Part shown: positions 23,857 through 32,185 of the stretch, piece after piece
Position numbering within the stretch: position 1 is the first letter of the stretch
Layout of the letters: every line of letters begins with the position of its first letter
NCBI GenBank assembly: GCA_950097265.1
Contig: CATNDJ010000019.1
Coordinates: 2,163 to 34,347 of the forward strand
DNA length: 32,185 nucleotides
Reading direction: 5' to 3'
Source: an uncultured Oscillibacter sp.
Lineage (GTDB): Bacteria; Bacillota; Clostridia; Oscillospirales; Oscillospiraceae
Notes under the pieces: model-generated
What the model was told of the DNA's origin: nothing
Seen by the model: the letters and a program-made list of their open reading frames with translations, nothing else
Databases searched by the model: none
Translations under genes and position numbers: made by a program

Positions 23857-25035
23857 ATGGAATTCAAGCTGAGCAAGGAACACCGCGCGTTACAGGAGAA
23901 GGCCAGAGAGTTCACCGAGCAGGTCCTCTTCCCTTACGAGATGGAGTGCGAGGAAAATAACGGCATCTCCCCCGAGACCCACAAAAAGATCACCGAAGAA
24001 GTCATGAAATGGGGCTTCAACGCCACCAACCACTCCAAGGAGCACGGCGGACAGGGCATGACTCTCTTTGAGCAGATGCTGGTCAGCGAGCAGCTGGGCA
24101 TGTCCACCGGCGCCATCTGGGACGCCGTTCCCCAGCCCTCTTTCCCCATGAAGTTCGGCACCCAGGAGCAGATTGACGAGTATTTGATCCCCTCCTGCCA
24201 GTGCAAGCGCCGGGACGCCTACGCCATCACCGAGGCCGACGCGGGCTCCGACCCCACCCAGTGCCAGACCACCGCGGTAAAATGCGACGGCGGTTACAAA
24301 ATCAACGGCGAAAAATGGTATGTCACCGTTGGCAACATCGCCGACTTCCTGCTGGTACATACCCACCTGGACGGCGACCCCGAGAAGGCCACCGTGTTCT
24401 TCGTGGAGAAGGACGCCCCCGGCGTGAAGATCAAGCGCACCCCCGAGTTCACCCACCACTTCGCGTTCAAGCACCCCGAGTTCACCTTCGAGGATGTGGT
24501 GGTCGACGAGTCCAAGATCCTGAAGGGCATCGGCGAGGGCTTCACCATGACCAAGGACTGGTTCGTGGAGGCCCGCCTGGGCATCGCGGCCCGCTGCGTC
24601 GGCGGCGCGGAGCGCGTGCTGAACGTGGCCAACGAGTGGGCCAGCGAGCGCGTCATGGGCGGACACATTATCCGGGATTACCAGGTCATCGAGCACATGC
24701 TGGTGGACATGACCATGGACATCATGGCGGCCAAGAGCCTGCTGTACCGCGTCTGCTGGGAGATCTCCGGCGACATGGACCGCAAGCTGAAGCACGCCCG
24801 GGCCTCCGCCATCAAGCTGTGGTGCTCCGAGATGGTCAACCGCGTCACCGACAAGGGCGTCCAGATCCTGGGCGGCCGGGGCTACATGCGGGAGAACCCC
24901 GTGGAGCGGCTGTGGCGCGACCAGCGCGTGGACCGCATCTGGGAGGGCACCTCCGAGATTCAGCGCAACGTCATCGGCGGTATGATCAAAAAGCGCGGCG
25001 TGGAACTCTACACCGGCTGGGATTACGAGGCGTAA
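23857..25035 (+). CDS. Acyl-CoA dehydrogenase-family flavoenzyme (CaiA-like)
   Basis: A 392-residue FAD enzyme, full family length. It shows the flavin/substrate motif YAITEADAGSD (122-132), an internal WYVT segment, and the C-terminal WEGTSEIQRNVI in which Glu363 is the expected catalytic base. The start ATG 23857 follows AAAGGAAG. With two CaiB-type CoA transferases and a BCCT transporter it resembles crotonobetainyl-CoA reductase (CaiA) and the gut gamma-butyrobetaine enzymes, so reduction, oxidation or elimination on a short acyl-CoA are all possible. No electron-transfer flavoprotein genes are nearby, so ETF or the operon ferredoxin must serve. Codon use is more extreme than in neighbours (almost all C- or G-ending), suggesting very high expression. 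Confidence 0.9.
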   Translation: MEFKLSKEHRALQEKAREFTEQVLFPYEMECEENNGISPETHKKITEEVMKWGFNATNHSKEHGGQGMTLFEQMLVSEQLGMSTGAIWDAVPQPSFPMKFGTQEQIDEYLIPSCQCKRRDAYAITEADAGSDPTQCQTTAVKCDGGYKINGEKWYVTVGNIADFLLVHTHLDGDPEKATVFFVEKDAPGVKIKRTPEFTHHFAFKHPEFTFEDVVVDESKILKGIGEGFTMTKDWFVEARLGIAARCVGGAERVLNVANEWASERVMGGHIIRDYQVIEHMLVDMTMDIMAAKSLLYRVCWEISGDMDRKLKHARASAIKLWCSEMVNRVTDKGVQILGGRGYMRENPVERLWRDQRVDRIWEGTSEIQRNVIGGMIKKRGVELYTGWDYEA

Positions 25036-25057
25036 GAAACCAACGTGCATGACCGGA

Positions 25058-25113
25058 GAACGCCGCCCGGGGGCGGCTTCCAACAGGCTTTCCCTAAACC
25101 CCGGGCGGCGTTC
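25058..25113 (+). other. Strong intergenic hairpin after the acyl-CoA dehydrogenase gene
   Basis: Arms 25058-25072 and 25099-25113 pair perfectly over 15 GC-rich bases around a 26-base loop, with no T-run after. It probably stabilises the first gene's mRNA or reduces read-through, so the dehydrogenase is made in excess of downstream products. Confidence 0.75.
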
Positions 25114-25152
25114 AACGGTTGTGCGGATACAAGCAGTAATTAGGAGGTCACT

Positions 25153-26331
25153 ATGCTGCCTTTAGAGGGAACCAAGGTTCTTGATTTGACAACGCTTTCC
25201 GGTTACTGCGGGATGGAGTTGGCCGATTACGGCGCGGAAGTCATTAAGGTGGAGGCGCCCGGGGAGGGCGACCCTTTGAGGAGGCTGGCGCCATTGAAAG
25301 ATGGCGCCAGCGCCCATCATGCCTTCCGTGACCGGGGAAAGAAGAGCGTCACTCTGGACCTGGAGCGCCCCGAGGGCCGGGAGCTCTTCAAAAAGCTGGC
25401 GGCGGACGCCGACGTGATTTTGGAGAACTTCGCCCCCGGCGCCATGGAGCGGCTTGGCCTGGGCTACGACACCCTCTCGGCCCTCAAGCCGTCCCTGGTC
25501 TACGGGCGGGTCACCGCCTACGGCTCCGAGGGGCCGGGCCGGGATATCCCTCAGTCCGACCTGATCGCCCAGGCGAAGAGCGGCGTGATGCACTTCACCG
25601 GCTTCCCGGAGAACGCCCCCACCCGCATTGGTTTTGCCATCTCGGAGCATTACGCAGCCAGTTTCCTGGCCTCCGCCGTGTGCCTGGCGCTCTACCACGC
25701 CAGGGAGACCGGAGAGGGACAGCTGGTGGAGACCACCCTGTGCGGGTCCGCGGTGGCCGTGTCCGAGGATAAGGTCATCACCTACGGCGCGGAAGGGGAG
25801 GACCCCATGCGGACCGGCAACGCCCATCCGCTCATCAACCCCTATGATATTCTCAAATGCAAAAACGGCTATGTGGCCATGGGAATCTCCTCCGACGCCC
25901 AGTGGGCGAAGTTCTGTGCCGCTTTTGACCGCATGGAGTGGACCACCGACGAGAAGTACTGCTCCAACCTGGTCCGGGGCTATCATTACTTCGGAGATCT
26001 CCGGGTAAAGCTGGAGGAACTCTTCGCCGGTTACACCATGGAGGAGATCGCGGACAAGTGCGACGCGGCCCTCATCCCTGGGACCATGTGCAGCACCACC
26101 CGGGAGGCCCTGGAACAGCCCCAGCTCCAGGTGAGAAATATGATTGTCACCGTGGAAGACGCCGGGGTGGGCCCCCTGGAGATGCCCGGCAGGCCGGTGA
26201 AGTTCGCCGGAGAGGACGAGCCGCCCCTGCGCCCCGCCCCGGAGCTGGGCGCGCAGAACGAGGAGATTTACGCCGCCGCCGGCGTGGACGGCGAGGCGCT
26301 GGCCCGCCTGCGGCGGGATGGCGTCGTCTGA
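25153..26331 (+). CDS. CaiB/BaiF-family CoA transferase with Glu at the catalytic position
   Basis: A 392-residue class III CoA transferase. The N-terminus LPLEGTKVLDLTTLSGYCGM, then GAEVIKVEAPGEGDPLRR and VILENFAPGAMERLGLGYD are typical of the family. The residue aligning with the catalytic Asp (Asp169 in CaiB) is Glu165, in TRIGFAISEHYA; family members normally have Asp there. The start ATG 25153 follows AGGAGG. It is 15 bases upstream of a second family member with Asp in place. It may use Glu instead, form a heteromer with its neighbour, or have lost activity. The presumed reaction moves CoA between a carrier acyl-CoA and the operon's acid substrate. Confidence 0.9.
   Translation: MLPLEGTKVLDLTTLSGYCGMELADYGAEVIKVEAPGEGDPLRRLAPLKDGASAHHAFRDRGKKSVTLDLERPEGRELFKKLAADADVILENFAPGAMERLGLGYDTLSALKPSLVYGRVTAYGSEGPGRDIPQSDLIAQAKSGVMHFTGFPENAPTRIGFAISEHYAASFLASAVCLALYHARETGEGQLVETTLCGSAVAVSEDKVITYGAEGEDPMRTGNAHPLINPYDILKCKNGYVAMGISSDAQWAKFCAAFDRMEWTTDEKYCSNLVRGYHYFGDLRVKLEELFAGYTMEEIADKCDAALIPGTMCSTTREALEQPQLQVRNMIVTVEDAGVGPLEMPGRPVKFAGEDEPPLRPAPELGAQNEEIYAAAGVDGEALARLRRDGVV
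25284..25311 (+). repeat. Inverted repeat inside the first CoA transferase gene
   Basis: GCTGGCGCCAT, six bases, then its exact complement form an 11-bp hairpin over codons 44-53. It is a coding-region hairpin near the 5' end and could affect translation or decay; chance in GC-rich DNA is possible. Confidence 0.6.
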
Positions 26332-26346
26332 GAGAGGAGGAGGAAC

Positions 26347-27549
26347 ATGAAGAAGGGACCCCTGAATGGAATTAAGGTTCTGGATTTCTCTCAAGTGCTG
26401 TCGGCCCCGTTCTGCGGGATGATGCTGGCGGACATGGGGGCCGAGGTCATCAAGGTGGAGCGGCCCGGCCCGGGGGATATCTCCCGGGAGTACGGCCCCT
26501 ACATCAACGACATCAGCCTGTACTTCTGCCAGTACAACCGGGGCAAAAAGGGAATCGCCATCGACATGCGCTCGGAAGAGGGCAAGAAGGTGGTTCTGGA
26601 CCTGGCGGCCCAGGTGGACGTGGTGGTGGAGAACTTCAAGGCCGGCACCCTGGAAAAGCTGGGCATCGGCTACGACAAAATGCTGGAGGTCAACCCCAAC
26701 CTGATCTATGGTTCCATCTCCGGCTTCGGCACCTACGGGCCCCTGTCCCACCTGCCCTGCATGGACATCATCGCGGCGGCCCGGAGCGGCCTGGTGGCCC
26801 AGAGCGGCCAGGCGGGGGACGCCCCCATTAAGCCTGGCTTCTCCCTGTGCGACACCTGGGCGGGCCTCCAGCTCCTGCGGGGCCTCTCCATGGCCCTGCT
26901 GCACCGGCAGCGGACGGGCAAGGGCCTCCGGGTGGACATCGCCATGCTGGACTGCGCGTTCTACATGTGCGAGTCCCCGGTGCTGGAACACTCCCTGACC
27001 GGCGCGTTTGCGGAGCGCACGGGCAATCACCACGCCTGGTACGCCCCCTACGGTGAGTTCGCCGCCAGGGATGGGAACATCGTCCTGGCCGTCAGCCAGG
27101 AATCGGAGTGGACGGCTCTCTGCGGCGCGCTGGGACTGGAGTCCCTGGCCGCCGATCCCCGTTTCTCCGACAACGAGGCCCGGGTCCAAAACCGGGACGC
27201 CCTGATTCAAGAGCTGGAGAAGGCCACGGGGACCATGGACCGCTATGGGCTGGAAGCGCTCCTCAGCGAGTCCGGCGTGCCCGCGGCGGCGGTGCAGTCC
27301 CTCCGGGAATTTCACCTCCAGCCCCAGACGGAGACCCTGGACGTCATCACCCAGATTGAGCAGGAGGGCGTAGGGACCTACACCGTCACCAACACGCCCA
27401 TCCGGTTCAGCCGGACGCCGGTGAACCCCAACGCCTCGGCGGCGGGCCACCCGGGCGCCCACAGCCGGGAGATTCTCCAGGGCCTGGGCTACGGCCCGGA
27501 GCGGATTGAGGCCCTTTTGGCCTCGGGCGCGGTGCATCAGGCTGGCTGA
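26347..27549 (+). CDS. CaiB/BaiF-family CoA transferase
   Basis: A 400-residue class III CoA transferase. The family start GPLNGIKVLDFSQVLSAPFC and GAEVIKVERPGPGD are present, followed by VVVENFKAGTLEKLGIGYD. The catalytic Asp169 lies in PGFSLCDTWAGLQ, the same residue number as in CaiB. The start ATG 26347 has GAGGAGGAGG upstream, 15 bases after the previous stop. It is probably the active transferase of the operon, exchanging CoA between the product acyl-CoA and incoming substrate, as CaiB does in carnitine respiration. An intrinsic terminator follows it. Confidence 0.93.
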   Translation: MKKGPLNGIKVLDFSQVLSAPFCGMMLADMGAEVIKVERPGPGDISREYGPYINDISLYFCQYNRGKKGIAIDMRSEEGKKVVLDLAAQVDVVVENFKAGTLEKLGIGYDKMLEVNPNLIYGSISGFGTYGPLSHLPCMDIIAAARSGLVAQSGQAGDAPIKPGFSLCDTWAGLQLLRGLSMALLHRQRTGKGLRVDIAMLDCAFYMCESPVLEHSLTGAFAERTGNHHAWYAPYGEFAARDGNIVLAVSQESEWTALCGALGLESLAADPRFSDNEARVQNRDALIQELEKATGTMDRYGLEALLSESGVPAAAVQSLREFHLQPQTETLDVITQIEQEGVGTYTVTNTPIRFSRTPVNPNASAAGHPGAHSREILQGLGYGPERIEALLASGAVHQAG

Positions 27550-27567
27550 TTAAAATCTTGGATACAC

Positions 27568-27616
27568 GGTCCATCTGGTGTTCCTTTAAAAAACGAGCAT
27601 CAGGTGGGCCTTTTTT
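27568..27616 (+). terminator. Internal terminator or attenuator within the operon
   Basis: Arms 27568-27580 and 27598-27610 pair over all 13 positions in RNA (several G-U), around a 17-base loop, and are followed directly by T6. It sits between the second CoA transferase and the ferredoxin, with the ferredoxin ribosome site just after. I see no promoter between, so downstream genes depend on read-through. Confidence 0.8.
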
Positions 27617-27633
27617 AGAAGGGGACATCTGCT

Positions 27634-27909
27634 GTGGAACTGATTTCTCCCAATCGGGAAACCTGTGTGAAGTGCGGCTACTGCGTGGACATCTGCCCCA
27701 TGCGGGTCATTGAGCGGGATGAGGACGGCTATCCCAGGCCCATTCACGACGCCTTCAAAATCTGCATCAACTGCGGCTACTGCGTGGACGTGTGCGTCCC
27801 CGGGGCCCTGAGCCACCGGGTGCGGAAACGCTCCGCGAATCCGGACGCGGCCCTGCGCCGCCTGAAGCGGATCAAGGAGAATCGAAAGAAGCGAGGAGAG
27901 ACGGCATGA
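27634..27909 (+). CDS. Two-cluster [4Fe-4S] ferredoxin
   Basis: A 91-residue ferredoxin with two CX2CX2CX3C motifs: CVKCGYCVDICP near residue 11 and CINCGYCVDVCVP near residue 47. A basic tail (VRKRSANPDAALRRLKRIKE) extends past the clusters and could dock on a partner. The GTG start at 27634 follows a GAAGGGG site. It overlaps the thioesterase gene by four bases (ATGA), so translation is coupled. The likely role is electron donor or acceptor for the acyl-CoA dehydrogenase reaction, alone or with ETF; no partner reductase is in the window. Confidence 0.92.
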   Translation: MELISPNRETCVKCGYCVDICPMRVIERDEDGYPRPIHDAFKICINCGYCVDVCVPGALSHRVRKRSANPDAALRRLKRIKENRKKRGETA

Positions 27910-28319
27910 GAAGCGACTGCGTCTTTTTCTGCCCGGTCCGGGTGCGCTATGGCGAGGTGGACCGGCAGGGCATCGTCTATAACGGTAACTACGTGGCCTA
28001 CACCGACCTGGCCCTGGACGAGTTTTTCCGCTCCAAGGGCTATCCCTATCGGGACCTGGCGGAGAAGTATGACTCCGGGGTGTGCCACAAGAAATCCACC
28101 TATGAGTTCATGTCCAGCGCCTATGAGGGTGACCTGCTGGAAGTGGGCGTCACCGGCATCCGGGTGGGCAATAAGAGCTTTACCATGTGCTTTGAGATCT
28201 ACCGCCAGGGGGAGGACGAGCTGCTGATGCGCTGCGAATCCGTCTACGTGGGCTATGATATCGAGACCCGGAGCAGCCGTCCGATTACGGACCTGATGCG
28301 GTCCCTGCTGACCGCCTGA
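27906..28319 (+). CDS. Hotdog-fold acyl-CoA thioesterase (4HBT/YbgC type)
   Basis: A 137-residue hotdog protein, standard length. The catalytic motif YGEVDRQGIVYNGNYVAYTD carries Asp19, followed by the usual helix. The start ATG 27906 overlaps the ferredoxin stop. Family members hydrolyse short or aromatic acyl-CoA esters. In this operon it may free CoA from the end product or from dead-end intermediates, complementing the CoA transferases. The exact substrate is not visible from sequence. Confidence 0.9.
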   Translation: MRSDCVFFCPVRVRYGEVDRQGIVYNGNYVAYTDLALDEFFRSKGYPYRDLAEKYDSGVCHKKSTYEFMSSAYEGDLLEVGVTGIRVGNKSFTMCFEIYRQGEDELLMRCESVYVGYDIETRSSRPITDLMRSLLTA

Positions 28320-28320
28320 G

Positions 28321-28356
28321 AACCGTTTGAAAACCGTTAAAAACCGTTTAACCGTA
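28321..28356 (+). repeat. Four phased AACCGT repeats before the transporter gene
   Basis: AACCGTT occurs at 28321, 28332 and 28342, with AACCGTA at 28350; spacing is 11, 10 and 8 bases, close to one helical turn. They span the gap between thioesterase and transporter, and could be a binding site for a regulator or an RNA-level element. Confidence 0.7.
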
Positions 28357-28374
28357 AGGGGAGGCGAAGCATAA

Positions 28375-29988
28375 GTGAGTAACCAGCCAAAGAAGTCCAG
28401 GAGCACCGACATCGAAGTTGGGTTGATCGTCACCAGCGTCGTAGTGCTCATCGCGTTTATCATCTTGATGATCGTAAATCCCGACGGGACGCTGAATGCC
28501 ATCACGGCCTTTTTCAACCTGATGATCTCCGGCCTTGGCCCCTTCTTCGAGGTGATCGCCTTTGCCGCCTTCCTCGTGGGCCTGTACTTCTGCTTCGGCA
28601 AGTACGGCAAGGTGCGTCTGGGGGACTGCAAGCCGGAATACTCGAATTTCAGCTACTTCGCCATGATGCTCCTGGCGTCCCTGGCCTCCGCGGCGCTGTA
28701 CTGGTCCTTCGTGGAGTGGGCCAGCTACTACCAGGCCCCGGGCCTGGGCATGGAGGCCATGAGCGTGGACGCCATCGAGACCTCGCTGAGCTACCAGTTT
28801 TTCCACTGGGGCATCGTGAACCAGGCCATGTATACCGTCATGGGCGTGGCCATTGCCTACGGGGTATATATCCGAAAGCTCCCCTCTTTCCAGACCAGTG
28901 CCGTCTGCTGCGCCATGCTGGGGGAGAAAGTGAAGCATAAAACCGCCATCGGGAAAATCATTGACTTTTTAGTGTTTTTTGGTATACTGGGAGCACTAAG
29001 CTCCTCCCTCGGCCTGGCGGTGCCTCTGGCCACCGGCGGCCTGGCCCAGCTCTTCCGCATTCCGCCCACGCCGCTGGTGAAGGTGGGCGTGGTGGTCTTC
29101 ATCGCCATCGTCTATTCCATCACCTCCTTCCTGGGCCCCCGGAAGGGAATGCAGGCCATCAGCAACGCCGCGTCGGTGGTGTGCGTCTTCTTCCTTCTCT
29201 ATGTGCTGTTTATGGGGCCGACCAGCTTTATCCTCAAGAACATCGTCAACTCTCTGGGCCGGATGATTGAGTTTCTGCCCCGCATGGCCCTCTTTACGGA
29301 CCCCATCAGCAACACCGGCTTCGTGGAATCCTGGACCATCTATTTCATTGCCTTCTACTTAAACTACGTGGCGATGATGGGCATTTTCATCGCCAAGGTC
29401 TCCAAGGGCCGGACCATCCGGGAAGTCGCCGTCTACACCATGTTCATCATGACCGCGGGAGGCATCTGCATCTTCGGAATCAACGGCAGCTTCTCCATTT
29501 TCGTCCACCTGAACGGAATCGTGGACGTGATCGGGCTCATCAAAAGCGGGGTGGGGGACGTTGCGATCTACAGCATCATGAAGGCCCTGCCCCTGGGCAG
29601 CACCCTTCTGCCCTTCCTGATGCTGGTGCTGATTGTGGGTTTCGTGGCCCCGTCCATGGACTCCGCCTCCCTGGCGCTGGCGGAAACCGTCACCAAGCGG
29701 GGCACGCCGCCCCTGGCTCTGCGGCTGTTTTTCTGCGTGCTGCTGGCGGTCATCCCCATGTCCATTATCTTGGCGGGGGCGGAATTTACGGCCATCAAAA
29801 ATATCGCCATCATCATTTCCGCGCCCTTCCTGGTCATCCTGACGGGCACCATGGTGGGCCTTTTGAAGTGGCTCCGGCATGACGAGGCCACCGGGCTCCA
29901 CGCGGAGAACATCGCCCTCCAGGAGGAGGAGCGCCGCCGGGAGGCGCTGGCCCGGGAACCTGCGGGGAGCGCCGCCCAGGACGGGTAA
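28375..29988 (+). CDS. BCCT-family transporter with altered aromatic box
   Basis: A 537-residue BCCT (betaine/carnitine/choline) transporter with about 12 membrane segments. Family markers: SAALYWSFVEWASYYQAPG (106-123), FFHWG (142-146), and GIFIAKVSKGRTIRE (336-350). The region that is usually WTxFYWAWW, whose tryptophans bind quaternary ammonium groups in BetP and CaiT, reads WTIYFIAFYLNY here (320-331): the three later Trp are Ile, Phe and Tyr. A GTG start at 28375 follows GGGGAGG. It probably brings in the operon's zwitterionic acid, by exchange or with sodium, but not necessarily a trimethylammonium compound. An AT-rich stretch at codons 196-206 contains a promoter-like sequence. Confidence 0.92.
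   Translation: MSNQPKKSRSTDIEVGLIVTSVVVLIAFIILMIVNPDGTLNAITAFFNLMISGLGPFFEVIAFAAFLVGLYFCFGKYGKVRLGDCKPEYSNFSYFAMMLLASLASAALYWSFVEWASYYQAPGLGMEAMSVDAIETSLSYQFFHWGIVNQAMYTVMGVAIAYGVYIRKLPSFQTSAVCCAMLGEKVKHKTAIGKIIDFLVFFGILGALSSSLGLAVPLATGGLAQLFRIPPTPLVKVGVVVFIAIVYSITSFLGPRKGMQAISNAASVVCVFFLLYVLFMGPTSFILKNIVNSLGRMIEFLPRMALFTDPISNTGFVESWTIYFIAFYLNYVAMMGIFIAKVSKGRTIREVAVYTMFIMTAGGICIFGINGSFSIFVHLNGIVDVIGLIKSGVGDVAIYSIMKALPLGSTLLPFLMLVLIVGFVAPSMDSASLALAETVTKRGTPPLALRLFFCVLLAVIPMSIILAGAEFTAIKNIAIIISAPFLVILTGTMVGLLKWLRHDEATGLHAENIALQEEERRREALAREPAGSAAQDG
28961..28988 (+). promoter_or_regulatory. Promoter-like sequence inside the BCCT gene
   Basis: TTGACT, 16 bases, TATACT lies within codons 196-205, where codons unusual for this gene (TTA, TTT, GGT, ATA, CTA) cluster. 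It mirrors the TTGACT-N16-TATAAT operon promoter and might drive the distal GroEL gene independently. Confidence 0.4.
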
Positions 29989-30023
29989 GTGCAGTGAATC
30001 ACCGGGAAGCCCGGTAAAATAAA

Positions 30024-30063
30024 CGCAAACAGGTATGCGGGGATTCCCGCATACCTATTTGCG
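30024..30063 (+). other. Long hairpin just before the GroEL ribosome site
   Basis: An 18-bp stem with one mismatch (30024-30041 and 30046-30063) and a 4-base loop ends 4 bases before the GAAGGAG site. No T-run follows. It is not a CIRCE element. It may be a weak terminator, an RNA stabiliser, or a translation-control structure. Confidence 0.75.
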
Positions 30064-30068
30064 GTTGA

Positions 30069-31697
<1,629 letters not shown>

Positions 31698-31733
31698 GTC
31701 CGGCCGCAAAAGCTTTTTGGAGATGATGAAAAA

Positions 31734-31775
31734 CAGCCGTGCTTTGGCCTTTGGGGCAAAGCACGGCTGCCTTTT
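31734..31775 (+). terminator. Bidirectional intrinsic terminator after the GroEL paralog
   Basis: A perfect 13-bp stem (31734-31746 and 31757-31769) with a 10-base loop is followed by T4 on the plus strand and T5 on the minus strand. It ends the operon and the convergent gene at the right edge. Confidence 0.88.
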
Positions 31776-31793
31776 CGTAAGAGGCAAGGACAT

Positions 31794-32185
31794 TCATGTG
31801 CGCTTTTTGCAGTATTTGGCATAAAAGGACTCCGGAATGATTTCAGCTTTGTACAGAGCATACCACAGAAGTTTTGTTTTCTCAAAGAAGGGTTTATAAG
31901 TCTTGAATTCCCGCCAGCTTTTAATGGGCGCGCTCATAAGGCTTTCAAGATCTGATTCACTTAACGACAACCTGCTTTTTACTTCGGACAACAAATCCAA
32001 ATCACAAGTAATGGGCTGCTTCAGCATGGATTTTGCCTCGTCCTTAGATAGGATGCCCCTTCTGACATAGGCGCAGAGTTCATTTTTCCTGCCATCAATA
32101 TTGGCTCTCTTGGGAAGATAATAAGAGTAGTTAGGGAGTACTCCGCAACCACAAACCGCAAGGGATTCAAGCGAAAGGGACGGAA
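31794..32185 (-). CDS. C-terminal part of a probable asparagine-synthase-like sugar amidotransferase
   Basis: An open minus-strand frame enters from the right edge and ends at 31794, giving 130 residues of C-terminus. The pattern LLSEVKSRLSLSESDLESLM followed by SAPIKSWREFKTYKPFFE resembles the tail of N-acetyl sugar amidotransferase and related asparagine-synthase-like proteins from surface-polysaccharide clusters. The call rests on the tail only; the catalytic part lies outside the window. Base composition is clearly more AT-rich than in the rest of the window, typical of polysaccharide loci and transferred DNA. It converges on the chaperonin gene across a shared terminator. Confidence 0.55.
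   Translation of the reverse strand, partial: PSLSLESLAVCGCGVLPNYSYYLPKRANIDGRKNELCAYVRRGILSKDEAKSMLKQPITCDLDLLSEVKSRLSLSESDLESLMSAPIKSWREFKTYKPFFEKTKLLWYALYKAEIIPESFYAKYCKKRT

Noticed and set aside
23890-25083. Minus-strand open frame of 397 codons under the acyl-CoA dehydrogenase
   Set aside because: Shadow of a strongly codon-biased gene; no ribosome site or family features.
25162-27537. Minus-strand open frame of 791 codons under the CoA transferases
   Set aside because: Antisense shadow of two clear CaiB-family genes; product is low-complexity His/Gly/Val/Arg-rich and matches nothing.
28321-28356. CRISPR-like array
   Set aside because: Repeat unit is only 6-7 bases with 1-4 base gaps and four copies; no spacers of CRISPR length and no cas genes.

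Overview
The window is about 60% GC by eye, densely coded, with strong AGGAGG-type ribosome sites. Gene families (TAXI-TRAP transport, CaiB-type CoA transferases, a clostridial-style iol operon, a PrpR-like sigma-54 activator) suggest an anaerobic high-GC Clostridia (Bacillota), perhaps a gut Oscillospirales-type organism. This is inference; there is no rRNA or marker phylogeny here. I saw no tRNA, rRNA, CRISPR or insertion sequence.

Layout. (1) 1-2,495, minus strand: two unrecognised proteins, two small ORFs and a low-molecular-weight protein-tyrosine phosphatase with its own promoter. (2) 2,604-3,639: remnants of an AraC regulator and a MATE efflux pump, joined by deletion. (3) 3,753-11,817, minus: a DeoR regulator and an inositol-type operon transcribed iolC > iolJ > iolD > iolE > ABC permease > Gfo/Idh dehydrogenase, closed by a terminator. 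Its iolE is fused in frame to the last ~95 residues of a sugar ABC ATPase, so the rest of the ATPase and probably the binding protein are gone. (4) 12,164-14,164, minus: an AraC regulator with a clear promoter and a 3-hydroxyacyl-CoA dehydrogenase-family gene, with a terminator. (5) 14,274-14,460: another MATE scrap. (6) 14,574-20,727, minus: a five-gene operon (isocitrate-lyase-family C-C lyase, TAXI receptor, fused TRAP permease, LeuC-like and LeuD-like hydro-lyase) behind a textbook sigma-54 promoter. The divergent gene at 21,030-22,982 encodes a PrpR-like sigma-54 activator. (7) 23,081-31,697: a MarR regulator divergent from acyl-CoA dehydrogenase, two CaiB-type CoA transferases, a two-cluster ferredoxin, a hotdog thioesterase, a BCCT transporter and an orphan GroEL paralog. 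(8) 31,794 to the end: the C-terminal part of a gene with more AT-rich sequence, probably an asparagine-synthase-like sugar amidotransferase.

Two systems stand out. Region 6 reads as import of a hydroxy- or unsaturated di/tricarboxylate, isomerisation by an aconitase-type hydro-lyase, then retro-aldol cleavage. The enzyme pair resembles 2,3-dimethylmalate dehydratase plus lyase of nicotinate fermenters, or a methylcitrate-type route. Region 7 reads as uptake of a zwitterionic or betaine-like acid, CoA activation by transfer, redox at the acyl-CoA level and CoA release. It has three unusual parts: a dedicated chaperonin, a CoA transferase with Glu at the catalytic Asp position, and a BCCT protein lacking the usual tryptophan box. 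The substrates of both systems are unknown from sequence alone.
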